A DNA stretch of 64,000 nt from Aquisediminimonas sp031376385 (GTDB lineage: Bacteria > Pseudomonadota > Alphaproteobacteria > Sphingomonadales > Sphingomonadaceae). Made by a program: the position numbers and the translations under genes. Shown piece after piece: positions 50,006 through 59,678 of this stretch (the first letter of the stretch is position 1; every line of letters begins with the position of its first letter). The notes below the pieces were generated by a model. The model did not search any database, was not told the DNA's origin, and saw only the letters and a program-made list of their open reading frames with translations. The stretch lies in NCBI GenBank assembly GCA_031376385.1, contig JANMDQ010000015.1, forward strand, positions 248,001 to 312,000, given 5' to 3'.

Positions 50006-50677
50006 TCAGAACCCTACAAACATCGCGGCCTCATTCACACTCTTGCGCTCTGAGACGACGGCGTTGGCAGGGAAGCTTTCGTCGGGCCAGCCGAGCGCGA
50101 TGCTTTTCATGATCACCTGGTCGTCGGCGATGCCGGCATGTTCACGCACCACGGGGGATTGCATGATCCCCTGACTGTTGATGACAGCGCCAAGACCACG
50201 TGACCAGGCGGCGTTGACCAGCGCCGTGGCGACTGCGCCGCAATCGAAAGGTGTATCGTCGCTTTCCGATAAGGTTTTGTCATAGGTGATGATCACGCAC
50301 ACCGGCGCATCAAACTGGCGAAAGCCGCGCAATACCCAGTCCTGACGCCGTTCCTTGTCATCGCGGTCGATGCCCATCGCGGAAAACAGCTGCTTGGCAA
50401 CGCCAATCTGCCGTTCGCGGTGCTGCCCTTCAAACGCTGTTCCGGTGCGAAACTCGCGTGATTGGGGCACGCCAGCGATCATCCGTTCCGTATTGCCAGC
50501 GCGGATACGGTTCAGCGGCTCCCCTGTAATCACGGCGAAATTCCAAGGCTGCGTATTCATCGACGACGGCGCGCGCATCGCCAGCTCCAAAATCTCCTCA
50601 ATCAGAGCCCTTGGCACGGGATCAGGCTTGTAGCCGCGGATGCTGCGTCTGCCGAGGATGACATCATCAAACTTCAT
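50006..50677 (-). CDS. Nitroreductase family protein
   Basis: A 223-residue FMN-dependent oxidoreductase of the nitroreductase superfamily. It begins MKFDDVILGRRSIRGYKPDPVP, and FMN-binding residues lie in RRSIR and in APSSMNTQPWNFAVITG. The C-terminal half with ESDDTPFDCGAVATALVNAAWSRGLGAVINSQG fits the NfnB-type group. Native substrates are unclear. A ribosome-site sequence GGGGCT lies near the ATG. A second member of the family is found at 61.4 kb. Confidence 0.88.
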   Translation of the reverse strand: MKFDDVILGRRSIRGYKPDPVPRALIEEILELAMRAPSSMNTQPWNFAVITGEPLNRIRAGNTERMIAGVPQSREFRTGTAFEGQHRERQIGVAKQLFSAMGIDRDDKERRQDWVLRGFRQFDAPVCVIITYDKTLSESDDTPFDCGAVATALVNAAWSRGLGAVINSQGIMQSPVVREHAGIADDQVIMKSIALGWPDESFPANAVVSERKSVNEAAMFVGF

Positions 50678-50849
50678 GGGAGCCCCTTTTTCATGTGCTT
50701 GGAAAACCGATACTGATTTGTGGTGCGGTTAAAACCCCTAAATGATCAGTGGTGTGGCCTGTCCGCGACATTGCGCGGCGGCTGCCCTAGCCACCCGCGA
50801 TAAGCTTGGTTACATGGATCGCCACGAATCGAAATGGAAATGGTGGCAT

Positions 50850-52310
50850 ATGACAATCCGAATGGGTCTGACGTTTGATGATGTGCTTCTGGTGCCAGCG
50901 GCCTCTGAAGTTCTGCCCAGTCAGGCGAGCACCATTACGCGGATCAGCCGGGACATCTCGCTTAACATCCCCATCCTGTCGTCTGCAATGGATACGGTGA
51001 CTGAGGCCGATATGGCGATTGTCATGGCCCAGCTGGGCGGCATGGGCGTGCTTCACCGCAATCTGACGGTGGAGGAGCAATGCGCCGCGGTGCGCGCAGT
51101 CAAGCGGTTCGAATCGGGTATGGTTGTCAATCCCATCACGATCGCCCCTGACGCGACGTTGGCGCAGGCACAGGCGAGCATGACAGCCAACAAGATTTCG
51201 GGCATTCCCGTGGTGGAGGCGTCCGGAAAGCTGGTCGGTATACTCACCAACCGCGATGTGCGTTTTGCCGAAAATCCCAATCAACCCGTCAGCGAGCTGA
51301 TGACGCGCGACAATCTGGCGACGGTGTCGCTGGGCGTGAGTCAGGATGAGGCGAAGCGGTTGCTTCATGCGCGGCGGATCGAAAAGCTGCTGGTGGTGGA
51401 CGGCGACTATCGCTGTGTTGGCCTGATCACCGTCAAGGATATGGAGCGGACAGTCACCTATCCCAACGCCACCAAAGACGCGACGGGGCGGTTGCGCGTG
51501 GCGGCGGCCTCGACTGTGGGCGATGCGGGTTTTGAACGCACCCAAGCGCTGATCGATGCCGAATGCGATTTGATCGTCATTGATACCGCCCACGGCCATA
51601 GCAAAATGGTATCCGACATGGTGGCGCGGGTCCGAAAATTGTCTAGTACTATTCAGATCATAGCCGGCAATGTCGCGACGGGCGAAGCCACCAAGGCGCT
51701 GATCGGCGCCGGGGCAGATGGGGTGAAGGTTGGCATTGGCCCCGGATCCATCTGCACCACGCGGGTTGTGGCGGGCGTCGGCGTGCCTCAGTTAACGGCA
51801 GTGATGGATGCGGCCAATGCTGCGGCGGCCACCAACACGCCCGTTATCGCCGACGGTGGCTTGCGCACATCCGGCGATATTGCGAAGGCTTTGGCGGCGG
51901 GGGCTTCGTCCGTCATGGTCGGTTCGTTGCTGGCAGGCACTGAGGAAGCACCGGGCGAGACATTCCTTTATCAGGGGCGGGCCTACAAGAGCTACCGAGG
52001 CATGGGGTCCGTCGGCGCGATGGCGCGCGGCTCCGCAGATCGTTACTTTCAGCAGGATATCAAGGATCAGTTGAAGCTGGTGCCGGAGGGGATTGAAGGT
52101 CAAGTCGCCTATAAAGGCCCAGCGCGCGATGTGATCCACCAGCTGGTTGGCGGGGTGAAAGCCGCGATGGGCTATACCGGGTCAGCCACGATCAAAGATC
52201 TGCAAGAACGCGCTGAATTTGTGCGGATTACCAATGCGGGCTTGCGCGAAAGCCATGTTCATGACGTAACGATTACTCGCGAAGCCCCCAATTATCCCAC
52301 GAGAGGATAG
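50850..52310 (+). CDS. guaB: IMP dehydrogenase
   Basis: GuaB oxidises IMP to XMP in guanine nucleotide synthesis. The 486-residue protein opens LTFDDVLLVPAASEVLP and has two CBS domains near residues 90-205, the catalytic cysteine in GIGPGSICTTRVVAGVG (about residue 300), the YKSYRGMGSVGAM flap and a C-terminal substrate loop. Length is standard. The ATG at 50850 is favoured; an in-frame ATG at 50814 would add 12 hydrophilic residues. It is followed 4 nt later by an RsmB-type methyltransferase gene, and divergent from the nitroreductase. Confidence 0.96.
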   Translation: MTIRMGLTFDDVLLVPAASEVLPSQASTITRISRDISLNIPILSSAMDTVTEADMAIVMAQLGGMGVLHRNLTVEEQCAAVRAVKRFESGMVVNPITIAPDATLAQAQASMTANKISGIPVVEASGKLVGILTNRDVRFAENPNQPVSELMTRDNLATVSLGVSQDEAKRLLHARRIEKLLVVDGDYRCVGLITVKDMERTVTYPNATKDATGRLRVAAASTVGDAGFERTQALIDAECDLIVIDTAHGHSKMVSDMVARVRKLSSTIQIIAGNVATGEATKALIGAGADGVKVGIGPGSICTTRVVAGVGVPQLTAVMDAANAAAATNTPVIADGGLRTSGDIAKALAAGASSVMVGSLLAGTEEAPGETFLYQGRAYKSYRGMGSVGAMARGSADRYFQQDIKDQLKLVPEGIEGQVAYKGPARDVIHQLVGGVKAAMGYTGSATIKDLQERAEFVRITNAGLRESHVHDVTITREAPNYPTRG

Positions 52311-52313
52311 CAT

Positions 52314-53471
52314 TTGACCCCCTCTGCCCGTCTCCAATCCGCCATACAGGTGACGGATCTCATCATGGCCTCCGCCCGTGAAAATGGTCCGGCGGCGGAT
52401 GCCATCATCACGAACTGGTTTAAGGAGCGGCGCTACGCTGGGTCAGGGGATCGGCGCGCGGTGCGTGACTTGGTCTACCGCGTGATCCGCGCCTTTGGGC
52501 GGCCGCCGCATACGGCGCGGGCAGGCTTTGTCACATTCACCGATTTGCACCCGCTGTTTGACGGGTCGACCCACGGGCCTGCGGTGCTCACCAAGAATGA
52601 AAACCCGGCCACTCCCTCGCTCATTCCGGCATGGCTTGAGGATAAGATACCAGTTGAGGAACGTGAAGCTCTGCTCGGCCGCGCGCCCTTTGATCTCCGC
52701 GCCAACCCGCGCATGACCAGTCGGGACAATTTGATGCCGCTATTCCCCGGCGCAGAGGTGATTGAAGGGACCGCCCACGGCCTTCGTTTGGCAGACCATA
52801 TTCCCCTCGCCAATCGGCCGGAACTGACGGGGCTGGTTGAGGTGCAGGATGCGGGCAGCCAGATGATTGCGGCGGCGTGCCAAGCACAGCCGGGGCAACG
52901 CATTCTTGATCTTTGTGCAGGCGCTGGCGGCAAGACGCTGGCGCTAGCGGCAGATATGAACGGCGAAGGGCATATCCTCGCATGCGACACTGACCGGGCG
53001 AGGCTCCAGCGGCTAGAGCCGCGTGCGCATGTGGCAGGCATCAGTAACATTTTGACGCGTTTGCTCAATCCCATGCAAGAAGCCGCAATGCTGGATGATC
53101 AAGTCGGCCTGAACGACTGCTTGCTTGTCGACGCACCCTGTTCAGGCAGCGGCACATGGCGGCGCAATCCTGAACTGCGGTGGCGGTTGACGAAGCCAAG
53201 GTTGGAGGCGGTAATTGAATTGCAGGCGCGGCTATTGCAATTGGGCAGTCTCTTTGTGAAACCCGGTGGCGCGCTGGTTTACGCCGTTTGCTCGCTTATC
53301 CCCGGCGAAGGCCGCGCTCAGGCAGAGGCGTTTCTGGCAGCCAATCCGGACTGGGAGCCAGAGAGTGTCGGCCTCACCGTCGGCCGCCCCGATGGCCGTG
53401 GATGGAAGCTGACGCCCGCCCATGATGGATGCGATGGATTTTTTATCGCTCGCTTGAAAAGAAGCTGCTAG
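52314..53471 (+). CDS. rsmB: RsmB/NOP family rRNA (cytosine-5) methyltransferase
   Basis: A 385-residue enzyme related to 16S rRNA m5C967 methyltransferase. An N-terminal NusB-like region (ITNWFKERRYAGSGDRRAVRDLVYRVI) is followed by a Rossmann SAM domain with ILDLCAGAGGKTLALAADM, the DAPCSGSGTWRRNPELRW motif with the catalytic cysteine, and YAVCSLIPGEG. The start is TTG at 52314, preceded by GAGAGG 6 nt upstream; it is 4 nt after guaB. The RsmB-type N-domain is not fully typical, so exact target is inferred. Confidence 0.88.
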   Translation: MTPSARLQSAIQVTDLIMASARENGPAADAIITNWFKERRYAGSGDRRAVRDLVYRVIRAFGRPPHTARAGFVTFTDLHPLFDGSTHGPAVLTKNENPATPSLIPAWLEDKIPVEEREALLGRAPFDLRANPRMTSRDNLMPLFPGAEVIEGTAHGLRLADHIPLANRPELTGLVEVQDAGSQMIAAACQAQPGQRILDLCAGAGGKTLALAADMNGEGHILACDTDRARLQRLEPRAHVAGISNILTRLLNPMQEAAMLDDQVGLNDCLLVDAPCSGSGTWRRNPELRWRLTKPRLEAVIELQARLLQLGSLFVKPGGALVYAVCSLIPGEGRAQAEAFLAANPDWEPESVGLTVGRPDGRGWKLTPAHDGCDGFFIARLKRSC

Positions 53472-53505
53472 GTCATCATTCAAGATGACAATACTGGAGA
53501 TGGTC

Positions 53506-54024
53506 ATGCGTTTTTCCCCGCCTGCGGTCGCCCTTGCGGTAGGCCTCGCCCTTGTTTCCAGCGTTGGCCACGGCAAGCGCGGCGATGATGTGATCAAGCC
53601 GCTGTCCGTGTCGATGACAGCAGACGGCAAAGCGGCGTTGGCGGCTGAGAAATATGATGCAGCGGTGGACGCGCTGGAAACCGCGCTCGCCATTGATCCG
53701 CGCAACCGCGATGCGATTGTGGCGCTGGCTATGGTGGCTCAAAAACAAGGCCTGACGGGTAAAGCGATTCGCTATTACCGGGAAGCGTTGCTGATTGAGC
53801 CCAACGATGTGGCGATATTGGCGGGCCAAGGAAAAGTACTGGTCGAACGCGGCGCGCTGGCCAAGGCAAAGCTGAACCTGACCCGTATCACGCAACTGTG
53901 CCCGACAGTCTGTACAGAACAGACTGTGCTGGCGGCAGCGATTGAAAAAGGTGCGGTGGCACCTGCCATGGCGGTACAAGCGGTTACGCCCAAGCCAGTC
54001 GTTGAGGACGCAGCTAAGCCTTAA
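53506..54024 (+). CDS. Exported tetratricopeptide-repeat protein
   Basis: A 172-residue protein with a signal peptide (MRFSPPAVALAVGLALVSSVG) and about three TPR units. One unit reads AEKYDAAVDALETALAIDPRNRDAIVALAMVAQKQ, and the next is GKAIRYYREALLIEPNDVAILAGQGKV. TPR modules mediate protein contacts. Partner and function are unknown. The ATG at 53506 is preferred because GGAG lies just upstream and the signal peptide starts there. Its last 4 nt overlap the convergent rsmA. Confidence 0.8.
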   Translation: MRFSPPAVALAVGLALVSSVGHGKRGDDVIKPLSVSMTADGKAALAAEKYDAAVDALETALAIDPRNRDAIVALAMVAQKQGLTGKAIRYYREALLIEPNDVAILAGQGKVLVERGALAKAKLNLTRITQLCPTVCTEQTVLAAAIEKGAVAPAMAVQAVTPKPVVEDAAKP

Positions 54025-54887
54025 CGCCCAAGCACTCGCGCCAAGTTCACAAACTCCGCGACACTTACCGTTTCCGCCCGTCTTGTGCTTTCAATTCCAA
54101 GTGACTCCAGCGCCTCAACTGCGCCTTCGACACCTTTCAAGCTCTGGCGCAGCATTTTTCGGCGTTGGCCAAAGGCAGCGGCGGTAATGCGCTCAAGCAG
54201 CGCGGGTTTGATGCCTTCTGGTTGATCAATAGGCCGTAAATGCACAATCGCAGACATCACCTTGGGCGGCGGAGAGAAGGCGGACCTGTGGACTGTCATG
54301 GCGAGCTTCGCCGTTGATCGCCACTGCGCCAGAACGGACAGCCGACCGTAAGCATCGCTCCCGACTGGAGCCACAATCCGGTCTGCCACTTCGCGCTGAA
54401 ACATCAGCGTCAAGCTTGCCCAACGCGGTGGCCACACAGGGCCGCTCAGCCATCCGATGAGCAGAGCCGTGCCGACATTATAGGGCAAGTTCGATACTAC
54501 GTGCGCACCTTCAACAAGCGCCTCCGCAAGCGCTGCATCCATCGCGTCGCCTTCAATGACGTTCAGGCGGTCTGGAAAGGCTTCTGAGAGTTCAGCCAGC
54601 GCAGGCAAGCAGCGCCTGTCACGTTCAACAGCTGTCACGATCGCCCCAGACCTCAGCAAGGCACGAGTGAGGCCGCCGGGGCCAGGGCCAACTTCGTAGA
54701 CGGATGCCCCGTCCAAATCGCCGGGTATCGCCGCGATCCGCGCGAGCAATTGTTCATCGAGGAGGAAATTCTGGCCCAGTGCTTTGCTGGCAGACAAGCC
54801 GTAGCGGGTGATGACTTCGCTGAGCCGAGGCAGGCTTAAGCGGGGCAATTGGGGCTGCACTGGGCCTCTAATCTCAGTTCGGCACAT
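54021..54887 (-). CDS. rsmA: 16S rRNA dimethyladenosine transferase (KsgA/RsmA)
   Basis: RsmA dimethylates A1518 and A1519 of 16S rRNA. The core begins ITRYGLSASKALGQNFLLDEQLLARI, followed by VYEVGPGPGGLTRALLRSG (SAM loop), AVERDRRCLPAL, VVSNLPYNVGTALL (the NLPY motif) and VMFQREVADRIVAPVGSDAYGRLSVLAQW. From 54887 it is 288 residues and overlaps pdxA by 52 nt; GTG at 54860 or TTG at 54848 are alternative starts closer to family length. It closes the lptD-surA-pdxA-rsmA block. Confidence 0.95.
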   Translation of the reverse strand: MCRTEIRGPVQPQLPRLSLPRLSEVITRYGLSASKALGQNFLLDEQLLARIAAIPGDLDGASVYEVGPGPGGLTRALLRSGAIVTAVERDRRCLPALAELSEAFPDRLNVIEGDAMDAALAEALVEGAHVVSNLPYNVGTALLIGWLSGPVWPPRWASLTLMFQREVADRIVAPVGSDAYGRLSVLAQWRSTAKLAMTVHRSAFSPPPKVMSAIVHLRPIDQPEGIKPALLERITAAAFGQRRKMLRQSLKGVEGAVEALESLGIESTRRAETVSVAEFVNLARVLGR

Positions 54888-55852
54888 TCGCCTGCCATGC
54901 GGATCGCGGCAATCATCGCACCGGGTTCAGCTTTGCCTTGGCCCGCAATGTCGAAGGCTGTCCCGTGATCAGGCGAGGTGCGCACAATGGGGAGACCCAG
55001 TGTCGTATTCACGCCTTCATCAAAATAAAGGGTTTTGAGCGGCACGAGCGCTTGATCATGATAAAGGCACATCGCAACGTCGTAGGCCATCCGAGCCCGT
55101 TTATGGAACATGGCGTCAGCTGCCATCGGGCCGATGCAATTGATACCTTCACTGCGCAATTGCTCCATCGCAGGTTCTAAAATCTCAATTTCTTCGCGAC
55201 CCAACAATCCCTGTTCACCCGCATGGGGGTTTAGCCCTGCGAAAGCGAGGATAGGATCCATGATCCCAAAATTGCGTTCCAGCCCTTTTGCTGTGGCGCG
55301 GGCTTTCGCAACGATCAGTTCAATGCTGAGCATTCCCGGCACTTCGGCAAGAGGAACATGTGTGGTGATCGGCACCACCTTCAGGCTGGGCCCGGCAAGC
55401 ATCATGACGATGTTATCTTTTGACATGCCGCAACGTTCAGCGACAAACTCGGTCTGCCCCATATGAGTGAAGCCAATGAGCTGCAGTTGAGATTTGCTCA
55501 CTGGTCCTGTTACAAGGCCACCCGCCGCCCCGGACCGCGTCAGGCCAACCGCCATTTCAAGGGAATCGAGCGAGCAGCGCGCGCCTTCTAAATTAGGTAC
55601 GCCCGGCTCAATTGGCCCAGCATCCTCTACCTGAATGACGGGAAGCGCAGATGGGAATACGGACGTTGCTTCCGTTGGTCCTGATATTTTGGCCACCGGC
55701 CCACGCCAAACCGCTTCGATGGAACGAATGTCACCCACCGCGAAAAATGGCGGTAGGTTGTAAGATTCGCGCGCGACCCAGGCCTTGGCAATAACCTCAG
55801 GCCCAATGCCTGCTGGGTCGCCCAAGGACAGGGCTAAGGGAAGGGCCGTCAC
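54836..55852 (-). CDS. pdxA: 4-hydroxythreonine-4-phosphate dehydrogenase
   Basis: PdxA catalyses the NAD-dependent oxidation step of pyridoxal phosphate synthesis. The 338-residue protein opens LPLALSLGDPAGIGPEVIAKAW and has GLVTGPVSKSQLQLIGFTHMGQTEFVA, metal-binding histidines in NPHAGE, and AYDVAMCLYHDQALVPLKTL. The C-terminus RTSPDHGTAFDIAGQGKAEPG is typical. It starts 6 nt after the surA stop. Gene order lptD-surA-pdxA-rsmA is conserved in proteobacteria. Confidence 0.96.
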   Translation of the reverse strand: MTALPLALSLGDPAGIGPEVIAKAWVARESYNLPPFFAVGDIRSIEAVWRGPVAKISGPTEATSVFPSALPVIQVEDAGPIEPGVPNLEGARCSLDSLEMAVGLTRSGAAGGLVTGPVSKSQLQLIGFTHMGQTEFVAERCGMSKDNIVMMLAGPSLKVVPITTHVPLAEVPGMLSIELIVAKARATAKGLERNFGIMDPILAFAGLNPHAGEQGLLGREEIEILEPAMEQLRSEGINCIGPMAADAMFHKRARMAYDVAMCLYHDQALVPLKTLYFDEGVNTTLGLPIVRTSPDHGTAFDIAGQGKAEPGAMIAAIRMAGECAELRLEAQCSPNCPA

Positions 55853-55858
55853 AAAAAA

Positions 55859-57196
55859 TCAACGATAGTCGACAACGGCATCGCGCCTCAGATCCCTCAG
55901 ATAGCGCTGCGCCCTCTTGTTGACCCGCTCTTCCTCAAGCTGCGCCATGATCTGGTCAAATGAAGGTGCGCCAGCATCACGCGGGTCATCGCGACCGCAG
56001 AGCACAAGTACTCGAACGCCCTCGTCCTTTGAACCGAAGGGAGGAGTCGCCTCACCAATTTGCAGTTTCAGCAGCATGTCTTGCAAGGGGGCTGGCAAAT
56101 CGCGAACACGCACTTGGTCATTGTCGACCACTTCTGCGCCGATGGCAGCGGCCACCCCGTCCACTTTACCACATCCGCCCATGCCCTGCGTCGCCTTGGC
56201 AAAATCACCTGCTTTGGCTTGCGCGTCCGCAGCCGACATGGCGGCAGGGAAAGTCATTGCCATTTGCCGCAGAGAGAGAAGCGCATCCCGTGGATCGGCG
56301 GTTAACACTTGGCGCTTGTCAGTCAGATAAATGACTGAATAACCACCGGGAATTTCAATGGGACCGGCAATTTGGCCAATCGCTATTTCCTGCACAGCCT
56401 GTGCCAGCGCATCGGGTAATTGAGCCGAACGCACCCAACCTAGATCTCCGCCAGTACCAGCCGTCGAGGCTTCCGAGAATTGCCGCGCGTAGGCTTGAAA
56501 TGATCCGCCCTGACGCAGTTGTTCAATGATCTTCTTTAGATTATCAACCACTTGCGTCGCATTTTCCGCAGATGCTGAGAGGTAGATTTCACCAACGCGG
56601 AATTCGCTAGTGCCTTTGGCTTCTTCCAGACGCCTCATGATGGAATTGACCTCAGCATCGCTGACATTCACTTCGACCTTACGGCGCAACAAGCGGCTCC
56701 ACGCAATTTCAGCTTGAATCTGTTGCCGCATGGTGCGGGCCGACGCGCCGTTATCGATCAGATATTGCGTCATCTGAGCAGGCGTACGCTTGAAATTCTG
56801 CGACACGCGGGCAAAAGATTGATCGATATCCTCTTTCGTGATTTCGATCTTGTTGCCCTTTGCCTCCTGAATCTGCAGCATTTCATCAATGAGGTTGCGG
56901 AACACCTGCACGCGCAGGCGCTCTTTTTCCTCAGCTTCAATCTTGCCGCCATTGGCAATCATAATCAGGCCCAGCCGGTGATCGACGTCGGTGCCGGTTA
57001 TGATTTCGCCATTGATGATCGCCGTAGCTTTGCGGATTTGTGGATCAACTTTGCCAAATGTGGTCAGCGTTGAGGGCAAATTCAGGTTCGTCGGCGGCAA
57101 AACACCGTCATCACTGACAGTCTGCGCGGCAAGGGGAAGCGCCAGCGCGCTGGCAAGGACAAGCGCAATTGTGCGCAAACGAGTGGTGTTCAACAT
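55859..57196 (-). CDS. surA: Peptidyl-prolyl isomerase SurA
   Basis: SurA is a periplasmic chaperone for outer-membrane proteins. The 445-residue product has a signal peptide (MLNTTRLRTIALVLASALALPLAAQ), a SurA N-domain (KATAIINGEIITGTDVDHRLGLIM) and a PpiC-type isomerase domain near residues 200-300 (FSEASTAGTGGDLGWVRSAQLPDALAQAV). The ATG at 57196 starts the signal peptide. It lies downstream of lptD, whose product it helps fold. Confidence 0.93.
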   Translation of the reverse strand: MLNTTRLRTIALVLASALALPLAAQTVSDDGVLPPTNLNLPSTLTTFGKVDPQIRKATAIINGEIITGTDVDHRLGLIMIANGGKIEAEEKERLRVQVFRNLIDEMLQIQEAKGNKIEITKEDIDQSFARVSQNFKRTPAQMTQYLIDNGASARTMRQQIQAEIAWSRLLRRKVEVNVSDAEVNSIMRRLEEAKGTSEFRVGEIYLSASAENATQVVDNLKKIIEQLRQGGSFQAYARQFSEASTAGTGGDLGWVRSAQLPDALAQAVQEIAIGQIAGPIEIPGGYSVIYLTDKRQVLTADPRDALLSLRQMAMTFPAAMSAADAQAKAGDFAKATQGMGGCGKVDGVAAAIGAEVVDNDQVRVRDLPAPLQDMLLKLQIGEATPPFGSKDEGVRVLVLCGRDDPRDAGAPSFDQIMAQLEEERVNKRAQRYLRDLRRDAVVDYR

Positions 57197-57292
57197 GTTC
57201 AGACCAAACCCCAAATACTCAGTGTGAGGCGCGTTCAGTAGTCAGCCCCTCCTTAATGGCGGCTGACGGAAAGCACCTTAGTTAACGTGCGT

Positions 57293-59500
57293 TTAGCGAC
57301 CCAAATTGCGGAAAGATAGTCGAATCAAATAGGTATTGCCGCGCTTTGCATCACCCGAATCTTCATAATCGCGCTTCCACGTCAGACTTAACTGCAAACA
57401 ATCATCCTCATAGGCCACGCCCAAACGGTGCCGGATTGGTTCATATCCGTCGGCCAAAGATACGGGGTCTTCGGCGCGGTCGGTGAGATCAATAATGGTT
57501 GAGCCGAAAACCGACCAATATTTCGCAAGCTGAACGCGGCCGCCCAGGCGGACTTCTTCGCGGTCGCTTAAATCCTCAAGCGTCGGGCCGATGTTGCGGT
57601 TGAGGCGGAGATATCCGGCGGTCAGATAGGTTTTGTCGCTACCTAGTGTCAGGTCAACTTCATTGCGGCGGACCGCAAAATTATCTTTGTCTAACCTGAA
57701 TCTGTGCGTGAGTGCCACAAGGCGCTTATATTTGACGGTCGTGCGCCCCACAATGTCTGATGTGCGATCAGACAGGCCAGTGCCATCCGGGAAGACCGAT
57801 GCTCTTTTTGTAATGCGGTAACTTTGGCCAATATTGCTGTTGATGCTGAAACCGGGGCGGTCCAGCGCCCAATCGACCCCGTAAGTGATGCGGGTGCTAT
57901 CCTCCCACCGGTCATATCCGGGGAAGCGGTTGAGCGAAAAGAGGTTGCTATCTTCTAAGTCAACTGCCCGGGCATCTTCATTCGGGATGCTTAAATTGCG
58001 GGTCGCGGGGGACGCCACGACCTGAAATCGCGGCGTCAGCCGCTGAGTGCCGCCAAACAACGATCCAATCAGTGGCCAGCGAATTTCTGCGGCGACGGCA
58101 CCAATGGCGCGTGCTGTCCAACCCTCTTGACCCCGATACAGGGCCGTTGTCGTCGAGAGCGTTTCATCGGTATGATAGACATCGCCGCGACCAAAGGCAG
58201 TCAGCAGCACTTCCTGCCCAGACCCGACAATCCGCCGCAAATCCCAGCGCACACTGGCAAAGGCACGCTGCGTGTCTTGACCAGATGTCCGCGCAATCGC
58301 CATGCTGTTGAGTTGCAGATCAACACGTCCGCCGGCAAAACTGTCCAGCCGCTTGCGGTAGTCGATGATCGGCAAGGCGATGGGCACCAGTCCCTGCCGG
58401 TCGCCTGCGCGCAGCGTTTGAAAGCCCCAGCCCTGAATGCTGAAATAGCTCGACGGTGTCACGCGCTCCACATCTACCACTGATCGTAGCCGGTCATCAC
58501 GAGAAATATCATAGCGCCGCAGGAACGTGCGGTCAGTTACCAGCCGGATGGAGGTTTTAATGCTCCACTGCGGGTTCAACTGGAATTTGCCACTCGCATC
58601 CAGATAGCCGCGGAAATCATTCTGGGCCGCAACACCGGGCACAGTTGTTGGGATGCGTGACCCGTAGGTCAAGAAACCACCGACCTGATAGGCGCCATTC
58701 CGTGTCAGGGCGCGATACTTGGCTTCAATCGCGGGGTTTGCGTTGGTATAAAGATGTGGTGCGACGGTCAGGTCTCGGTTGCGGTCGATGAGGAAATAAT
58801 AGGGAACGGATACTTCAAACCCATTGGTGCGGCTATACTGGATGTCGGGGATCAAAAGCCCTGATCCACCACGTTCGTCCGCCGGATGCGAAAACCCCGG
58901 AAGTGCAAGGATGGGGATGCCGAACAGTTCCAGCCGCGCATTCTTGTAACTTATCCGGTTCTTGGCCGGATTATGTATGACTTGAAGGGCTGTGATTTTC
59001 CATACCGGATCTTTAGGGCATCCCGCATCATCTACAACACGGCACGGAGTGTAGGCCGCGCGCTGCAATTGTGTAATCGTGTCAGACCGCGTTCCCCGTG
59101 CCGCGACTAGCCTGCCGCCGTCGGCAAGCACGATCAGCAGATTTTCTACGACGCCGTCCTTTAAGGTATCCGTCAATTCAATCGAATCACCATAAGCGAC
59201 ATCGCCGCCGGGGTTGGTGACGCGGACATTGCCTTTGGCAAACACCTGCCCTGATTTGCGGTTCCAGATGACTTCGTCGGCCTCCAGCCGATTGCCTTCG
59301 CGCGTCATCAACACTTTGCCGCGCGCTGTTACGGTTTCAACGCCTTCGTCATAAGTCAGCGTTTCTGAGGAAAAATCAACTTCATAGGATTTCGGGGCTT
59401 CGGTTGGTGTCGCCGCAGCGGTATCTTGCGCCACTGCCTGCCCGGTGAGACCAAGCATAAGCGGCAGTGCAGCCCATGAGATTAAACCGATCCTGCGCAC
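57293..59500 (-). CDS. lptD: LPS-assembly protein LptD
   Basis: LptD inserts lipopolysaccharide into the outer membrane. The 735-residue protein has a signal peptide, an N-terminal OstA/LptA-like jellyroll (SYEVDFSSETLTYDEGVETVTARGKVLM) and a C-terminal 26-strand barrel. Family text includes LPGFSHPADERGGSGLLIPDIQYSRTNGFEVSVPYYF. Two cysteine pairs that lock LptD in enterics are only partly seen (TPCRVVDDAGCP and DDCLQL), so disulfide arrangement may differ. The start is GTG at 59500 or TTG at 59503, both with weak ribosome sites. surA follows. Confidence 0.92.
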   Translation of the reverse strand: MRRIGLISWAALPLMLGLTGQAVAQDTAAATPTEAPKSYEVDFSSETLTYDEGVETVTARGKVLMTREGNRLEADEVIWNRKSGQVFAKGNVRVTNPGGDVAYGDSIELTDTLKDGVVENLLIVLADGGRLVAARGTRSDTITQLQRAAYTPCRVVDDAGCPKDPVWKITALQVIHNPAKNRISYKNARLELFGIPILALPGFSHPADERGGSGLLIPDIQYSRTNGFEVSVPYYFLIDRNRDLTVAPHLYTNANPAIEAKYRALTRNGAYQVGGFLTYGSRIPTTVPGVAAQNDFRGYLDASGKFQLNPQWSIKTSIRLVTDRTFLRRYDISRDDRLRSVVDVERVTPSSYFSIQGWGFQTLRAGDRQGLVPIALPIIDYRKRLDSFAGGRVDLQLNSMAIARTSGQDTQRAFASVRWDLRRIVGSGQEVLLTAFGRGDVYHTDETLSTTTALYRGQEGWTARAIGAVAAEIRWPLIGSLFGGTQRLTPRFQVVASPATRNLSIPNEDARAVDLEDSNLFSLNRFPGYDRWEDSTRITYGVDWALDRPGFSINSNIGQSYRITKRASVFPDGTGLSDRTSDIVGRTTVKYKRLVALTHRFRLDKDNFAVRRNEVDLTLGSDKTYLTAGYLRLNRNIGPTLEDLSDREEVRLGGRVQLAKYWSVFGSTIIDLTDRAEDPVSLADGYEPIRHRLGVAYEDDCLQLSLTWKRDYEDSGDAKRGNTYLIRLSFRNLGR

Positions 59501-59678
59501 CAAACCACTTACCTAATTCACCTGTCTGTTTCCCTATTGCACCGGAATCGCCTCAAGACAATGTGCTGCACCTGATAACTTGCACTTCTCCCGCCTTTGC
59601 GCCGGGTCTTTGCCAGTCTAACAAGCCCTCGTACGAATCACTTGCCCACTCCGGCGTTTGAGATTTTCAGGAATGATC

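Noticed and set aside
50787..51599. 270-codon minus-strand frame antisense to guaB
   Set aside because: guaB is a textbook match over its full length; the antisense frame has no family-like sequence.
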